45,202 nt of DNA from Zarea fungicola (taxonomy: Eukaryota; Ascomycota; Sordariomycetes; Hypocreales; Cordycipitaceae): NCBI GenBank assembly GCA_900169235.1, contig FWCC01000195.1, forward strand, positions 1 through 45,202, in the 5' to 3' direction. Of this stretch, positions 1-10,597 are shown piece after piece. The notes beneath the pieces were generated by a model. That model was not told the DNA's origin. It searched no databases and saw nothing but the letters and a program-made list of their open reading frames with translations. The stretch's first letter is position 1. The number at the start of each line of letters is the position of its first letter. Made by a program: the position numbers and the translations under genes.

Positions 1-832
1 TGGGGGCGTGGCACAAGTACAGGCCGCCATGAAGCTTCAATAGGTCAAACGTCAACGCGTCTCATCCCTTCTCCGGCTGCTAATTACCGAACATAAGCAC
101 TAACGCAGTCTAGCTGTTGCAAACGCCGATTTTTCCGAATCAGTGATGAAGCAGCGAGCCCTGAGAAAAAAACATTTTAGTGCCAGGGGCAATATTTATT
201 TTCTAGGTTGGAAATAAAGTAATGGCAGCGCCAGCCACGCTTCGTGTCATACCTTTTACAGATGCAATGAAGCGACTTGGCATCCGGAAGGCAGCTAGAA
301 TAATAAAGTGAGATGACTAGTGACACGCCGGATAGGAAAGCGGATCTCGTCGCCTCGCGAATTTTAGCAAAGAGTTTTAGTAGGCATAAGGCTACTAAGC
401 ATGCCAAAGAGTGTAAGAGGTTATAGATAAAAGCCTGGCTAGCTGTTCTAGATTATGACTAAGATAACCTATACTTCCTATATATTCAAGAATATGTGAT
501 ATTACGAACCCTTGACAGCCTTGTGGTTCCAATAGCTTTGGTAGTTGGTGTCAGGGACCCAGCAGGTATGCATTGGATGCTAGGGATATCCGGCCACGGC
601 TGGTTATTACTTGATCTTTTTATGGTCTCCATGGCCGAGTGGTTACCTAGCACCTTCGTCCTTACAGTTGGTGGTCTCTCGCCTATAGTTCTCCAGTAGA
701 TCGAGCCTGTCAAGACTATTGTATTTGGTAAGGAAGAATAGAAGTGACGCTTAGCAACCACTGTCGACACGACTTTTTCTTAAAGCGTTTGCCACTGCGT
801 ATGACTCAGTCCGGCGCAAGGATGCCAGCTTC
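1..832. other. Intergenic, no supported gene
   Basis: Short open frames occur on both strands, for example around 486-770, but none has a recognisable domain, a signal peptide or clear splice signals. I see no RNA gene here. The right end would hold the 3' UTR of the RelA/SpoT-like gene that ends at 833. Confidence 0.6.
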
Positions 833-3202
833 CTATTTCGAGTTCACTTGCGCCCGCAGAATCCATCTGTGCAATGCATCACGCTCCAAGGTATGAATAC
901 CTTTCACACGATCCGGAGGCAAATTATATTTTCCCGGATATAATTTGAAGGGGTATGAACCCTCATCTACAAAGTGACGAGGATTGCCCGAATGCGAGTA
1001 GTGCAAACCTGGAACATGGTGAGTCCGGTTTGGGTGGTCTGATTTTTGATCGTTATCGAACTTGCAGTTTCCACATCGCTCCTCTTCCCAATTCTGGGGC
1101 AGCTTCAGCTTTCGATGCCATTTCTCCCAGGGGGTAGCGAAGTTTTCTTGATTTTCCTGTGGGTCTTTAAAGGTTCTTTCTGCATTGCGTACGATGTTCC
1201 ACTCTACATCATGGAAGCGTTCGCAAACTAGCTGCCACTGATCTTTTGGCTTGTCCCCCGTCTGCCTCAGTGGCAACAGGACAAGCCTACTCTCTTCTAA
1301 ACAGACTTCTTTTCCAGGAAGGCGCTGGTCGCAGAAGTCATCGCACCTCCGCAGCATATCTACATAGACACGAGCATCCTTGCTCCATTCGCGTGTCATG
1401 CCATTCAACCTGACTGGGAACCGATTGAGATCAACCAATGCTTCTTTCTTCAGCTTGTCAATATTGCAACGAGACTCGTCAAAGAAAGCAGTAAGCCGGG
1501 GGTCAAGAATTATGTTGTATGTGGTAGTGACAGCTGCTGGAGAGGTGTCCTTGTTGAGCGAAGGTATCGCTGTGAAACCTCTTTTGGCAAGCCGCAATAC
1601 AATTTGGGCCAGAACTACCTCTGCCGCGACCTGGGGCACCCCTTTTTTGTCTCTACTCTCTATCGCGCGCGTCTGTTCCATGATATGAGATACAGCTGGA
1701 TGCTGACCACTCGTGTCATCATACAATGGCCATAGGAGCACTTCCTCCAGTAAAAATTCGAGGTTGGCAATCTTTTCATCTAGATCATCAAGACGCCGCG
1801 ACTGCTCAGGATGAAGGCAATCAAGGATGTCCAACATGGATAACTTCCATTGATGACCCCCCACCCGCTTTATTGGCTGCTGTCCCTGCTGTCCCGGCTG
1901 TGGACGCATAAAATAATGTCTCAGTGCTGACGTGCAGCCGAACATGGCTGCAAGATGAAAGGCGCTGGTAACTCGGGCGGCAAGATGCTGGGCCCTTTTG
2001 TAAGAATTATTGACACTGGGAAGCTCTGCTTCAGGAAGCCCTCGAGTATATACTTCGAGCATGAGGACTGGTAGTATTTCGTCCAGACGTGCTAGTTGCC
2101 AGGATTCTCTCTTTGCCAACTCACTCGCTGCCATCATGAGATCTCTCAACTTCTTGACCGTGGTGTCCTGGCATTCTTGTAGGACGAGAAACAATGGCTC
2201 CAGACCAATCCAAAAACCTGGTACGGCCCTGTCGCGAGCCGCAACAAACGCAGATATCCTGTTAGCAAGCTCCTTTGGTGTCTCAACCTTTGGTTCATGA
2301 ATTTTGGCACGCCTGACAGCCGCTTTTGTGGCTGATGCGTCTCTCTTCCCACCAGACAACTCGGTCGTCAATTGAGCGGGAGAACTGAGCCCGCGGAGCG
2401 CTACTGTGGCCGAAATCGAAAGTCCATTGACGATGTCAAGAACGCGCTCCTCATCCTGGGTAACTTCTCCCTTGTGTGACTTGTACGTGATATAGTGCTC
2501 AACCTCGGTCCATGCGTGCATCATCATAGTGCAGATCTGGATCTCGATGCTGAGATCTTTCCACTGGCCGTCTTTGTCCACCCGGGGCTGAGCTTGCACG
2601 ACCCAATGCAGCGCGCTGTACCCAGAGAATTGCTTTTCGTAGGTCGCCAAACTAGAGTCAGGAACATTGAGCGCCCTGTCCCGTCCTTTCTCTAGCCATA
2701 TTTCTTCCAGCTTTCTAAGCCGCCTGGCATCGTTCAACCCGCCCATGGGCTTGGGCTTGCCTTTGCCCTTGTACCCTGCGCATACCAAGGCCTTGATGAC
2801 CTTGTCGAGGTCGTCAGGAAAGTACAATGCGATGCGCACGCCCAGGAGGTCCGGTAATGCTTTGTGTACAGTGGAGTCGGCTGCAAAAGGTCCGACCGCT
2901 TTCTCATCCCTATTGTATTTGCGGCAATGGTTCTCCCAGCTTCCGAAATAATCTTCATTTCCCACAAACAAATCTTTAACTGCGCTGGCTCGGATTCTTT
3001 TATCCTCACGGCGCTGCAGAGAACCTTTGATGGAGCCCAGTCCCTTCACACGATGCATAATGGGCATGTGCTTGATTGTGTGCTCCGACAGGACAAGTGC
3101 TAGATCTTCTGCAACGGCGACGCAGCATTTGCGGTAACGACTCTCGTTCGCAACGTACTCTTTTTCGAATCTGGCGAAAATTGCAGCCCAATTTCTCTTC
3201 AT
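833..3202 (-). CDS. RelA/SpoT-domain (p)ppGpp synthetase-like protein
   Basis: This is an intronless frame of 789 codons from the first in-frame ATG (3202). The frame stays open to 3265 but has no ATG there, and an in-frame stop lies just upstream. Residues about 51-245 match the alarmone synthetase fold: an RxKGLGSIKGSL basic motif (R51, K53), DLLGVRI with the presumed metal-binding Asp118, GYSALH with the guanine-stacking Tyr195, EIQI with the presumed catalytic Glu220, and HAWTEVEH. All the key positions I can judge are intact, so activity is plausible. In this family the domain transfers pyrophosphate from ATP to GDP/GTP. I see no HD hydrolase, TGS or ACT domain. The remaining ~540 residues are not recognised; near the C-terminus there is a CGNC pair followed by several His. 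An alternative start would need a 5' exon: a possible acceptor ends at about 3269 and a weak donor lies near 3361. The family call is firm; the cellular role is unknown. Confidence 0.85.
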   Translation of the reverse strand: MKRNWAAIFARFEKEYVANESRYRKCCVAVAEDLALVLSEHTIKHMPIMHRVKGLGSIKGSLQRREDKRIRASAVKDLFVGNEDYFGSWENHCRKYNRDEKAVGPFAADSTVHKALPDLLGVRIALYFPDDLDKVIKALVCAGYKGKGKPKPMGGLNDARRLRKLEEIWLEKGRDRALNVPDSSLATYEKQFSGYSALHWVVQAQPRVDKDGQWKDLSIEIQICTMMMHAWTEVEHYITYKSHKGEVTQDEERVLDIVNGLSISATVALRGLSSPAQLTTELSGGKRDASATKAAVRRAKIHEPKVETPKELANRISAFVAARDRAVPGFWIGLEPLFLVLQECQDTTVKKLRDLMMAASELAKRESWQLARLDEILPVLMLEVYTRGLPEAELPSVNNSYKRAQHLAARVTSAFHLAAMFGCTSALRHYFMRPQPGQQGQQPIKRVGGHQWKLSMLDILDCLHPEQSRRLDDLDEKIANLEFLLEEVLLWPLYDDTSGQHPAVSHIMEQTRAIESRDKKGVPQVAAEVVLAQIVLRLAKRGFTAIPSLNKDTSPAAVTTTYNIILDPRLTAFFDESRCNIDKLKKEALVDLNRFPVRLNGMTREWSKDARVYVDMLRRCDDFCDQRLPGKEVCLEESRLVLLPLRQTGDKPKDQWQLVCERFHDVEWNIVRNAERTFKDPQENQENFATPWEKWHRKLKLPQNWEEERCGNCKFDNDQKSDHPNRTHHVPGLHYSHSGNPRHFVDEGSYPFKLYPGKYNLPPDRVKGIHTLERDALHRWILRAQVNSK

Positions 3203-4470
3203 TTTGGCAATTATACTCCTGGATTTCTCCCCCCCGTCTTCTCTTTTCCTTTTGCCTCTAGGCAAGGTCTGTCAGTTTAAGCCGACGGGATTCCTGGATG
3301 TAAACAGTCCAGAATAAGGCAGAGACGTGCTGCGATAAGAAATCTCGAAGCGATAGGTACAGCTCCACCTTGCATTGTATGTGGGCGTCGTTTCCTCCAA
3401 ATTGATGCCCAACTTGCCGTAGAGGATCGAATTTGAGATGTCAATTTCTTAGCTAAGAGCCGAGCCTACCCCTCATCCTATCTCTGGTTCAGAAGGCGCT
3501 TAGCTGCATCAGCTTGCAGCAGCTTGCAGGCTCTCTCTGGTGTGGCAACACTTCATTGGCCAAAAGTCAGACAACGTCTTTACAACAGACCTGATCTCCA
3601 CGTAGTTCTCCAAAATTCTGTCCTTTTACGTCAGAGGCCCAGAAGCAAGGTACGGCAAGATTTGCAAAGGCTCCATTTCGGTTTTCACGTAATCTCAGAG
3701 CAGACGTTAAAAGATATAATAAGAAGATATTCAACAGCCTCCTGTGCTCCCTGCAGCGGTTCGTCGGCCCGACCCGGGAATAAGGTAAGCATCCACCATG
3801 GTAGGTATCATGTTTTTGTTTAGTGGCTGATCAGTGGCGCCAGCTAAAGCCGGATCTCGTAGGTAGTGTGGTCTTTCTACTGGCGGTGAGGCGTTGGACC
3901 TGGCATTTATTACTGGGTCATGCATCTTGCCAAGCTACAAAACTAGAAAACTATGATCGGCGATGGATGATGTCGGCAAATTCGTGAAAAATTAATGCCG
4001 AAGTGCGACATTTATTGTGAGTCGGTCAACCGAGGAGTTTATAAAACGTCTCCTGGTCGGTCTGGTTTGCACAGAACTAAGGCATCCGTCTCCCTTAAGT
4101 TGCCCGCTTCATTCTTCCACTTTGATCAATAGTGCAAACCCGCGCCAAACGGTTGCCTGGCTTATTTGTTTCAGCCTCCAGCCTCTCCTAATAAAGGCTG
4201 CTCCTTCCAGCTGAGACCTCAACCAGTGGTTCATGGCTTGTCCAACTTGGCGAACACCAATTATGGTGGCTTGGTCAAATTCAGCCCAGCGTCAACGAGG
4301 CTGACACGACAGGCAAACCAGGAGGGCTTCTACCCCTGTGATGACACCTCCACAGCTCAACACCACCACCAGAAGAACGCCCTTGGCAAGTCATCACCGC
4401 CTCACTCTCCTCCTTCAACTTAAAAAAGGCGAAACAGACCAAAGTCGGGCGCTGAAAACAACGGACAAAT
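3203..4470. other. Divergent intergenic region between synthetase and Nudix genes
   Basis: These 1.27 kb separate two genes that are transcribed away from each other. I found no convincing coding exon. A ttaaactgacag acceptor-like site near 3269-3280 could mark an extra 5' intron of the minus-strand gene. The right edge carries an AAAAAA-containing stretch about 45 bp before the Nudix ATG. No clear TATA box was seen for either gene. Confidence 0.5.
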
Positions 4471-5073
4471 ATGGCAGAATCAACAGCGACAGCCTCAGAG
4501 CCAAGTTTCAGTTTCAGCATCAACGACAGCCTGGCGGAATGGGACGTCCCGCCCCGCGTTTGGCTGAGCAGCCACGAGGAGCTGCTGAACCAGCGACAGG
4601 TCAAGCTGGACAGGCTGGCCACAGGCAACCTCGTCTTCAACGAGGACGGCAAGTTGCTTCTCCTCCAGCGCGCTCCGCATGATTCCCTGCCAAACAGATG
4701 GGAGATTCCCGGCGGCGGCGCCGATGACAGCGATTCATCCATTTTGCACAGTGCGGCGCGGGAATTATGGGAGGAAACTGGCCTCGTCGCCACGCGCTTC
4801 CACCACCTCGTTACCGAGGGCACTGCTGGGCGGGATCTACAGATTTTCCCCAACAGTACAAAGACACTGTGGTTGTGTAGATTTTCATTCAATGTCCAGG
4901 TCCAAGACACGACGCAGGTCACGTTGGATCCGGCGGAACATCAAGACTTTGTATGGGCCTCGGAGGAGGAAGTCAGAGCCGGCAAGGCTGGACATCGAGA
5001 CATTGTCATCACAAATGATGCTATGAAGTTGGTCATACTCGAGGGCTTTTCGTTACGAAATGCTAGCTCGTAG
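4471..5073 (+). CDS. Nudix hydrolase
   Basis: This is an intronless 200-residue protein. The Nudix box spans residues 83-105. The catalytic REUxEExGU half is perfect (R97 E98 L99 W100 E101 E102 T103 G104 L105), but the first conserved Glu of GX5E is Ser89. The strand before it (LVFNEDGKLLLLQRAP) and the WEIPGGG turn are typical of MutT-like members. Enzymes of this class hydrolyse a nucleoside diphosphate linked to another moiety using Mg2+; the substrate cannot be read from sequence. There is no signal peptide, so it is probably cytosolic. The gene is divergent from the RelA/SpoT-like gene. Some Nudix enzymes degrade guanosine alarmones, so a functional link is conceivable but is inference only. 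The ATG at 4471 is the first in frame and leaves about 28 residues before the conserved core. Confidence 0.9.
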   Translation: MAESTATASEPSFSFSINDSLAEWDVPPRVWLSSHEELLNQRQVKLDRLATGNLVFNEDGKLLLLQRAPHDSLPNRWEIPGGGADDSDSSILHSAARELWEETGLVATRFHHLVTEGTAGRDLQIFPNSTKTLWLCRFSFNVQVQDTTQVTLDPAEHQDFVWASEEEVRAGKAGHRDIVITNDAMKLVILEGFSLRNASS

Positions 5074-5570
5074 AGTATTGAAATATTTACAGATTTTTGG
5101 CTTCTCAATTGCAGCTATTCCCGCTTCTCCACGGTTGGACATCTTACGAATGATCGATCGAAGCGACCAATTTATTTGATGCTAAGGCTTATAAATATTA
5201 AATTAAACAATGTGGTTATATTAGTTTTTTTTTTTTTAAATATTTTAATTTATTTCATTAATTTAATTTATTATGGGATTCATTCGCATGATCCGCAAGT
5301 TGTCTGACGCTGCTCTTCTCCGGCCGGTGCAGGCACCAATTGTAGACTTCTGATTTCTCTATCTGCAAGTTGTGTAGGTATCGAGGAGGGTGTGCCATGG
5401 GCAAAGATAGGTAAAACAGAATGATAAAATTCAATTCAATTTCGATCACTAGTCACCCCATTCCATTGCTGAATTAAATTCCCAAAGACAGCCGTGTGGT
5501 CCAACTGGTACCTGATTAAACATGCCCTATCCAACTCAGCCTGCGCCTCACTTTCATATGCAGCAGGGAG

Positions 5571-5808
5571 TTGAAAAGTGAGCAAATTAGCTCCACATTC
5601 ATGAGACCTGCCTAGGAACCTAATTATATGTTGCAAAAAATAACATTGTACTACGGAATTGGCTGATTTTACCAATTTAATCCTATATAAGTTTATCCAT
5701 AGGTAGGACATCTTTAATAGTTGTATTAGAGAATTTTAAATCTCGTTAAATAAAAATATACTCTTCAATATAAAAATAACTACAAAGGCTGTAAAAAGAA
5801 AAGTACTC
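5571..5808 (-). pseudogene. RIP-like decayed copy of an UNC93-like gene 3' end
   Basis: The stretch aligns nearly without gaps with 15783-16020, the 3' flank and last ~40 codons of the intact UNC93-like gene. Examples are agacctgcctaggaa against agacctgcccaggaa, and ggacatctttaatagtt against ggacatcttcaatagtt. Most differences are C-to-T or G-to-A in this copy, the direction expected of RIP. The position of the gene's stop codon is conserved. The match fades on both sides, and no upstream part of the gene is found nearby. It may instead be the relic of a third paralogue. Confidence 0.75.
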
Positions 5809-7161
5809 ATGCTGCGCTCCCTCAGCTTCGGTGATTGGTGCTGGACGCCAACGTGGCAATGTCAGCAGTACGAGTATTTTTCCTCAATACAACACCCTAA
5901 GTCAAAATAACTAAACAGCAAAAAGTCCTAAAAATAACAAATCAAGCTTCCTATGTACTTTCATCATGTTTACTCGCTCATGACAGCTTTTCTTATTACT
6001 TCGTTGTGTCCTTTGCCAGCCACCAGTTGACGTGCATTTTCCACTTGCAAACACCGCCAGTTTGCGGATGCTAATTTCTTCAATTTTAATCAGGCATTTT
6101 CTTTTCCGAGTATTGTGAAGGGCTTTGAGGCGGTCAGAAAACTCATTGATTTCAACGTCTTGAGCTGGATGACTTTGCTCAAGCAAGATACATACATAGC
6201 ATTCAAAATTATTTCAAGCACGAGAACCACCAACGACGCTAGAGGTGAAGAATGAGGGATTTGCGCTAAGGAGGAAACACCTAGGACATATAATGAAGCT
6301 GCCATGTTGACAGCTGAATTACCTTCAGAATGTATGTAAAAATATGAACCAATCTTTGCCCGGCTAAGTTGCTGCGCTGCGGTACATTCGGCGTTGCAAT
6401 ATCCAACGTTTCTACGTCCTTACCGAGCCTCGTCGCCTGTGGCATTTCAGATGCCATAGAAAGGCGAGCTGTTCAAATAGCTCAAGATATATAACTCCTA
6501 AGGGCTGGCAGATTAAGACTCAACAAAACCACGATCCATAATTTAGGTGCCCAGGGCCGTGGTAAGCATCACACCGGAATGGCGACCTAACGGCGTGCTT
6601 CACCAGTCTTGCAACGCAGCAAAGACTTGAAAACGAAAGCAAGCACCGCAGAAAGAAATTACATATTTCATCTGCGCGTCAACAAAATCGTCGACAGATG
6701 AAAGATTTCAATGAAGCGGCCCACAATGCTATATATCAGCTTTGGCTTCTTGGTTTCATCCTTGCGCAGCCCACATGCAACAAAACAATTTATAGAACAA
6801 ACCACCAACTAGGAACAATATAATAAGTAAAGAGTAAGAGAAAGCAAGAATAGAAGCAATAAAACTTCTGTGGACTATTTTATAACCTACTTTACTAATC
6901 ACTTAGAACACTTTAACTCTTAATTTCTAGTTGAACTACTTTCTCGCCCACGGCGATATACAGTCCACAAGCCGTGAAAGCAACAACTTTTGCTCCAGAA
7001 CACCCAGTGTTGGTATGTCACGAACAGTTACGAAGCACAGTACTAGGAGGGCTATCCCAGTATATGCAGGTTGTAACAAGTTGTGATTGAGGCTATCTAG
7101 GGATGTGGGAGGAAGCCCTCCTCTATATACGGAACAGAAGTAGCAAACAAAGCAAACATCA

Positions 7162-7163
7162 NN
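7162..7163. other. Two undetermined bases (nn)
   Basis: The given sequence reads a-n-n-acctgag here. It may be an ambiguous call or the scar of a joined assembly gap, so local continuity is uncertain. Confidence 0.95.
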
Positions 7164-8779
7164 ACCTGAGTCAGCAGTCACAACACCCAGGCCGGTTTCC
7201 TCTTGATTTCACGCATTCTGACGAATACCTTGGAGAGGGTCTCAATAGAATCAAAGACGCACTTGGATGAGCATTATGCAGTTACAATAGAAGAAAGTTG
7301 CAGGTAGTAAATTCAGCTTCTAAATTCAAAACTAGAATGGCTATTTTGTCATCTGAAGATTCTAGATCTATAATTCAAATATTTTTATTGTCCTTTATAG
7401 CGTCTATATCTTCTCACATTGGCCATTCTATATTACAAACTAGTTTTAATTCCACACTCCGGCTCTTGCCCACCATATTAAAGTCAAATAAAGAGCGGCC
7501 CTGCCTACAATAGTTAAAATAGTGGAGGCGCCGAGAGCAAGCATGGCCGACTCGTAGTTTCATCCAAAGTGGCTCACTTGAACGGAAATTGATAGGAACG
7601 AGTCAACGACCGACGATTCTGCGTTTTAAATATATTAAAAACTCGGGTGGCCTTGACCTTTAGTGCTGATATTACGGTCAGGTTTGAGGCTTGAAACGAA
7701 GTCCGGCCGTTTGCAGCTCAATGCAGGAGCAAATGTAGGGCGATGAAGGGGAAACGGCGAGTCAGGGGCATCCCAGCTCGTCGGCCGACTATGGACCAAA
7801 TACGGAGTACACGCAGTTGCGTTACGTCCACAGGGCTCACCCATCAACTTGCGAGGTATACTACACTGCTACCTCTGCTTAACTACTCAATTCTTTTGGG
7901 ACCCCAACACTCGCTGTGAAGGAGAGTACACATTTGCTAGTCAATGCCCTGCTCTGGGTTTTCGCGCGGAACTACAGAAGCTATGAAGCATAAACCTTCA
8001 TATCTACTTAAGGACGGAATAGATAACGCAGGTAAATATTAATAGAGCGTTAGACAAAGTATTCAGTGATGCCGCAAAGTTTTAGTGCTAAAGGTCGAAT
8101 TACGCCTTGTAAGGATGAGGGCGGTGTGTTAATCACTCGACCATAGAGACCCAAACTGATCAAGTACTAACCAACCGTGGCTAGGAGTCCCTAGATTTAA
8201 ATAAATATCTTTTAGGTCCTTAACACGTTCCGAGGCCGAGAAATCTGAAGTCACCGCGCGTAAGCTTACTAGACGAGATACTTAGGGTTGTCTTTATTTA
8301 GTTGGTTAATTATGCCATGTTATTGGCTCCTTTGCTGCTTCTAGGTCCTTTTTGTTCCCCAGTCTTTCTATAGCTCGATGAACCTTTTCTACATTTCTTC
8401 ATTGCGCACCATGGAGTGCTCAGTCTGTGCTGGTGGATTTGATGCTCTGGAAAGGTACGTTAAATTGACCTCGAGATTGACGCTTGGCTACCCGGGACAA
8501 TTGTTTATCAGTCAATTCTCACAGTCATACTAATGGTATTACTATATCAATTGCTACCACTTATTACACCTATAAAGGTTAGAGATAGTGGTGGTTGAGA
8601 TTATGATCGATTGACTATCTGATAGCTAGGAGAGACGGTGTAGAAGCTATTTAAGGCGGCGTGGCAGCCAGGGTAGCTGGCAGCCGTACATGTGACAAAG
8701 TGTTTGAGGAAGATGCATGCCTAAAATTTTGCTTCGCCAATTGCACAACGTGGATCTGTGCTTGGCGAATGACTGTATC

Positions 8780-9193
8780 CTATCTGACCTGGTAAAACTC
8801 AAATCCGGACTCTCTGGTGCATGGCAGGATCCCGGTAGACTGTTGGGTCACGCATTGGGCTTCATCGCATACGTTTCCTGTAATACCCCCAGGACATAGA
8901 GTAAGTCTGAATCTTCCATCGCCATTGAACTGGAAGGATTTGGGCCCAGATACAAGCCTCTTACAGCCGGATCCTTGTTCACCAGAGTCAGTCTGGCGGA
9001 GTGCACTAAAAGTACAAACTGCAGGCCCTGGTGGTTGAGCAAACACGGCGAGGGCCCATTTTGGAGCCGCCACATCCGAGGCTGTTTGAACTGCGATAGG
9101 ATCAGCTAATTCCTTTGTAGGCTGTGCAGCAGTTGTAAGGGCTGTGGACATTAGCACTATCAGTGAAGCCATATTTGCGAAAGGTATAGGCAT
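8780..9193 (-). CDS. Small secreted cysteine-containing protein
   Basis: This is an intronless protein of 137 residues. The N-terminus (residues 8-22, MASLIVLMSTALTTA) is a hydrophobic signal peptide, with cleavage likely near Ala22-Ala23; Met1 or Met8 could be the start. The mature part has six cysteines (C60, C77, C100, C109, C114, C125), an even number compatible with three disulfides, and alternates aromatic and charged residues in a beta-rich style. I recognise no family. A TATTTAA element lies about 85 bp upstream of the ATG. It sits alone in gene-poor DNA, which is common for effector-like proteins, but a role at a host interface is inference. Confidence 0.7.
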   Translation of the reverse strand: MPIPFANMASLIVLMSTALTTAAQPTKELADPIAVQTASDVAAPKWALAVFAQPPGPAVCTFSALRQTDSGEQGSGCKRLVSGPKSFQFNGDGRFRLTLCPGGITGNVCDEAQCVTQQSTGILPCTRESGFEFYQVR

Positions 9194-9275
9194 CTTAAGG
9201 AGTGCTTATAGATGTGTGATTGTTTTGAATAAGTTGTTGATAAATGATTTCCTAATGAAATATAGGATATAAAAG

Positions 9276-9283
9276 TTAAATAG
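9276..9283 (-). promoter_or_regulatory. Possible TATA element of the gene at 8780-9193
   Basis: On the minus strand the sequence reads CTATTTAA, 83-90 bp upstream of the ATG at 9193. The spacing and AT content fit a fungal TATA element. This is judged by eye only. Confidence 0.35.
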
Positions 9284-9733
9284 GGAGAAGGGTAAGTTGG
9301 TTTGGGGGAGACGGCAGCTTTAAGTACAAATTATACTTGCTGGAGGTACTGAACCATGCTAAGCGGCATTAGGGTGTACCCTTCGTAGCACCTTTTCTTA
9401 GCCAATCAACTCATTTGTATCTATCAAGAATTCCTGCTCTGAGTAACATTAATACTGTGAAGAGCACTATTGGTGTCCGCCTTTTCACACTGTCTATTAC
9501 CGTGCCCCAATGCACCAACGGCCAACGGCGGGCTTTTGATTGGACAAGAATGAGTTTAGCACAGTGCACAGGAGGACACAGATACTGCACTTGTCAGTAA
9601 TGGGTAGAACAAAGTCAACTTGGACCTGAATCACTAGACTTGTGGCGTTCGCTTACAATGGTTGGTGCTGACGACCCTCTAGCGAATGTGGTGGGCGTGG
9701 CTCATGACCCATTTCAGAACATGCCCCGCCTGC

Positions 9734-9930
9734 CTTGTAAATCCCTGTCTAAACCTTAAAAAGATAGTTCCTGTTTAGATGATTATTGGAGACTGGCCGT
9801 ATGAACAGGTGGATACGCGCTGGGCGGGCTAGCTTCCACCACTGACATCCTCAAAATGGGTCTTTGGCGGCTTGCAAATCCTTGTCTGCAAATTGTGAAG
9901 ATAATTCCCCCTTTGGATGATCTCTAACCA
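9734..9930 (+). repeat. Imperfect direct repeat, two ~60-bp copies
   Basis: Copy one (9734-9793, beginning cttgtaaatccctgtct) and copy two (9871-9930, beginning cttgcaaatccttgtct) align over about 60 bp with mostly transition differences and one small indel. The spacing is 137 bp. It may be a decayed local duplication. Confidence 0.5.
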
Positions 9931-10597
9931 GTCCAAGCCAGATGCGCAGATAAAGTAGCTCAGCATGCGCTACGGATATTGAGAAGTGAAGTAAAGGCGG
10001 AGTGGAGAGTCTAGCGGCTGAGCTGTTGAGCTTGCCGTATCTTATCCCGCTTATTGGTTCCTCTCTATCAGGAAGTCCAGGTTACCGTGAGAGTGAGCCT
10101 TGCCCTTGGCTCACTCCATTTTACATGCTATCTTCTGAATACCTCTTCTTGGCCGCTCCTGAATCTCTCACCTACACCAGAGTGGGTATTGACGCCGGCT
10201 TATGGGTTGGCGCTATAAGCAGCACGATTACGCATGTATTTTTTCTCTATAATATAATTACTCCACCGCCGTCGCTCCACTGCGGTTATTAACTCTCAGC
10301 TAAATCTAGTAATTCCTGCTCTGCATGAACAGTCCGATTTGGGGGGTTCCCACCTAATGGGGGTATGCCTTCCACTGTGCTGTTGTTCCATATGCGAAGA
10401 CCAAGAGCTGCCCTATTTGCAAAAAATCGAAACCCTTCCTAATGGTACCGCCGAAATAAATGATGGTGGCTACTTCCTGTATTTTAGGGAAAATTAATAG
10501 CTAGCTAGCATTTGTAGTTAAATCTAACCCTATCCAAACCCTAAGCGCCTGGAGTCCATGATGGTTTCAATATGCGCACCGCCGCCATGCTAAGTAA

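Larger units (their letters stand above)
5074..8779. other. AT-rich gene-poor region with decayed sequence
   Basis: There is no supported intact gene in 3.7 kb. The stretch at 5225-5275 is nearly pure A/T. Weak open frames on the minus strand at 5911-6305 look membrane-like or lysine-rich but have no family match and no convincing start. The one interpretable element is the decayed UNC93-like gene tail at 5571-5808. Two undetermined bases occur at 7162-7163. Confidence 0.6.
9194..10597. other. Intergenic region with an imperfect direct repeat
   Basis: No gene is supported. Open frames at 9415-9600 and 10002-10292 lack an ATG at their start and have no signal peptide or domain. A decayed direct repeat is listed separately. 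The right part (about 10480-10550) is AT-rich. Confidence 0.5.

Noticed and set aside
4281..4922. 213-codon minus frame opposite the Nudix gene
   Set aside because: It has no domain, and its plus-strand partner is an unambiguous Nudix protein.
8411..8456. ATG in good context reading MECSVCAGGFDALE before a GTACGT donor
   Set aside because: It looks like the start of a zinc-ribbon or RING-type gene, but no downstream exon could be followed.
10524..10544. ctaaccctatccaaaccctaa, similar to telomeric CCCTAA repeats
   Set aside because: Only two imperfect units in AT-rich DNA. Chance is the simplest explanation.
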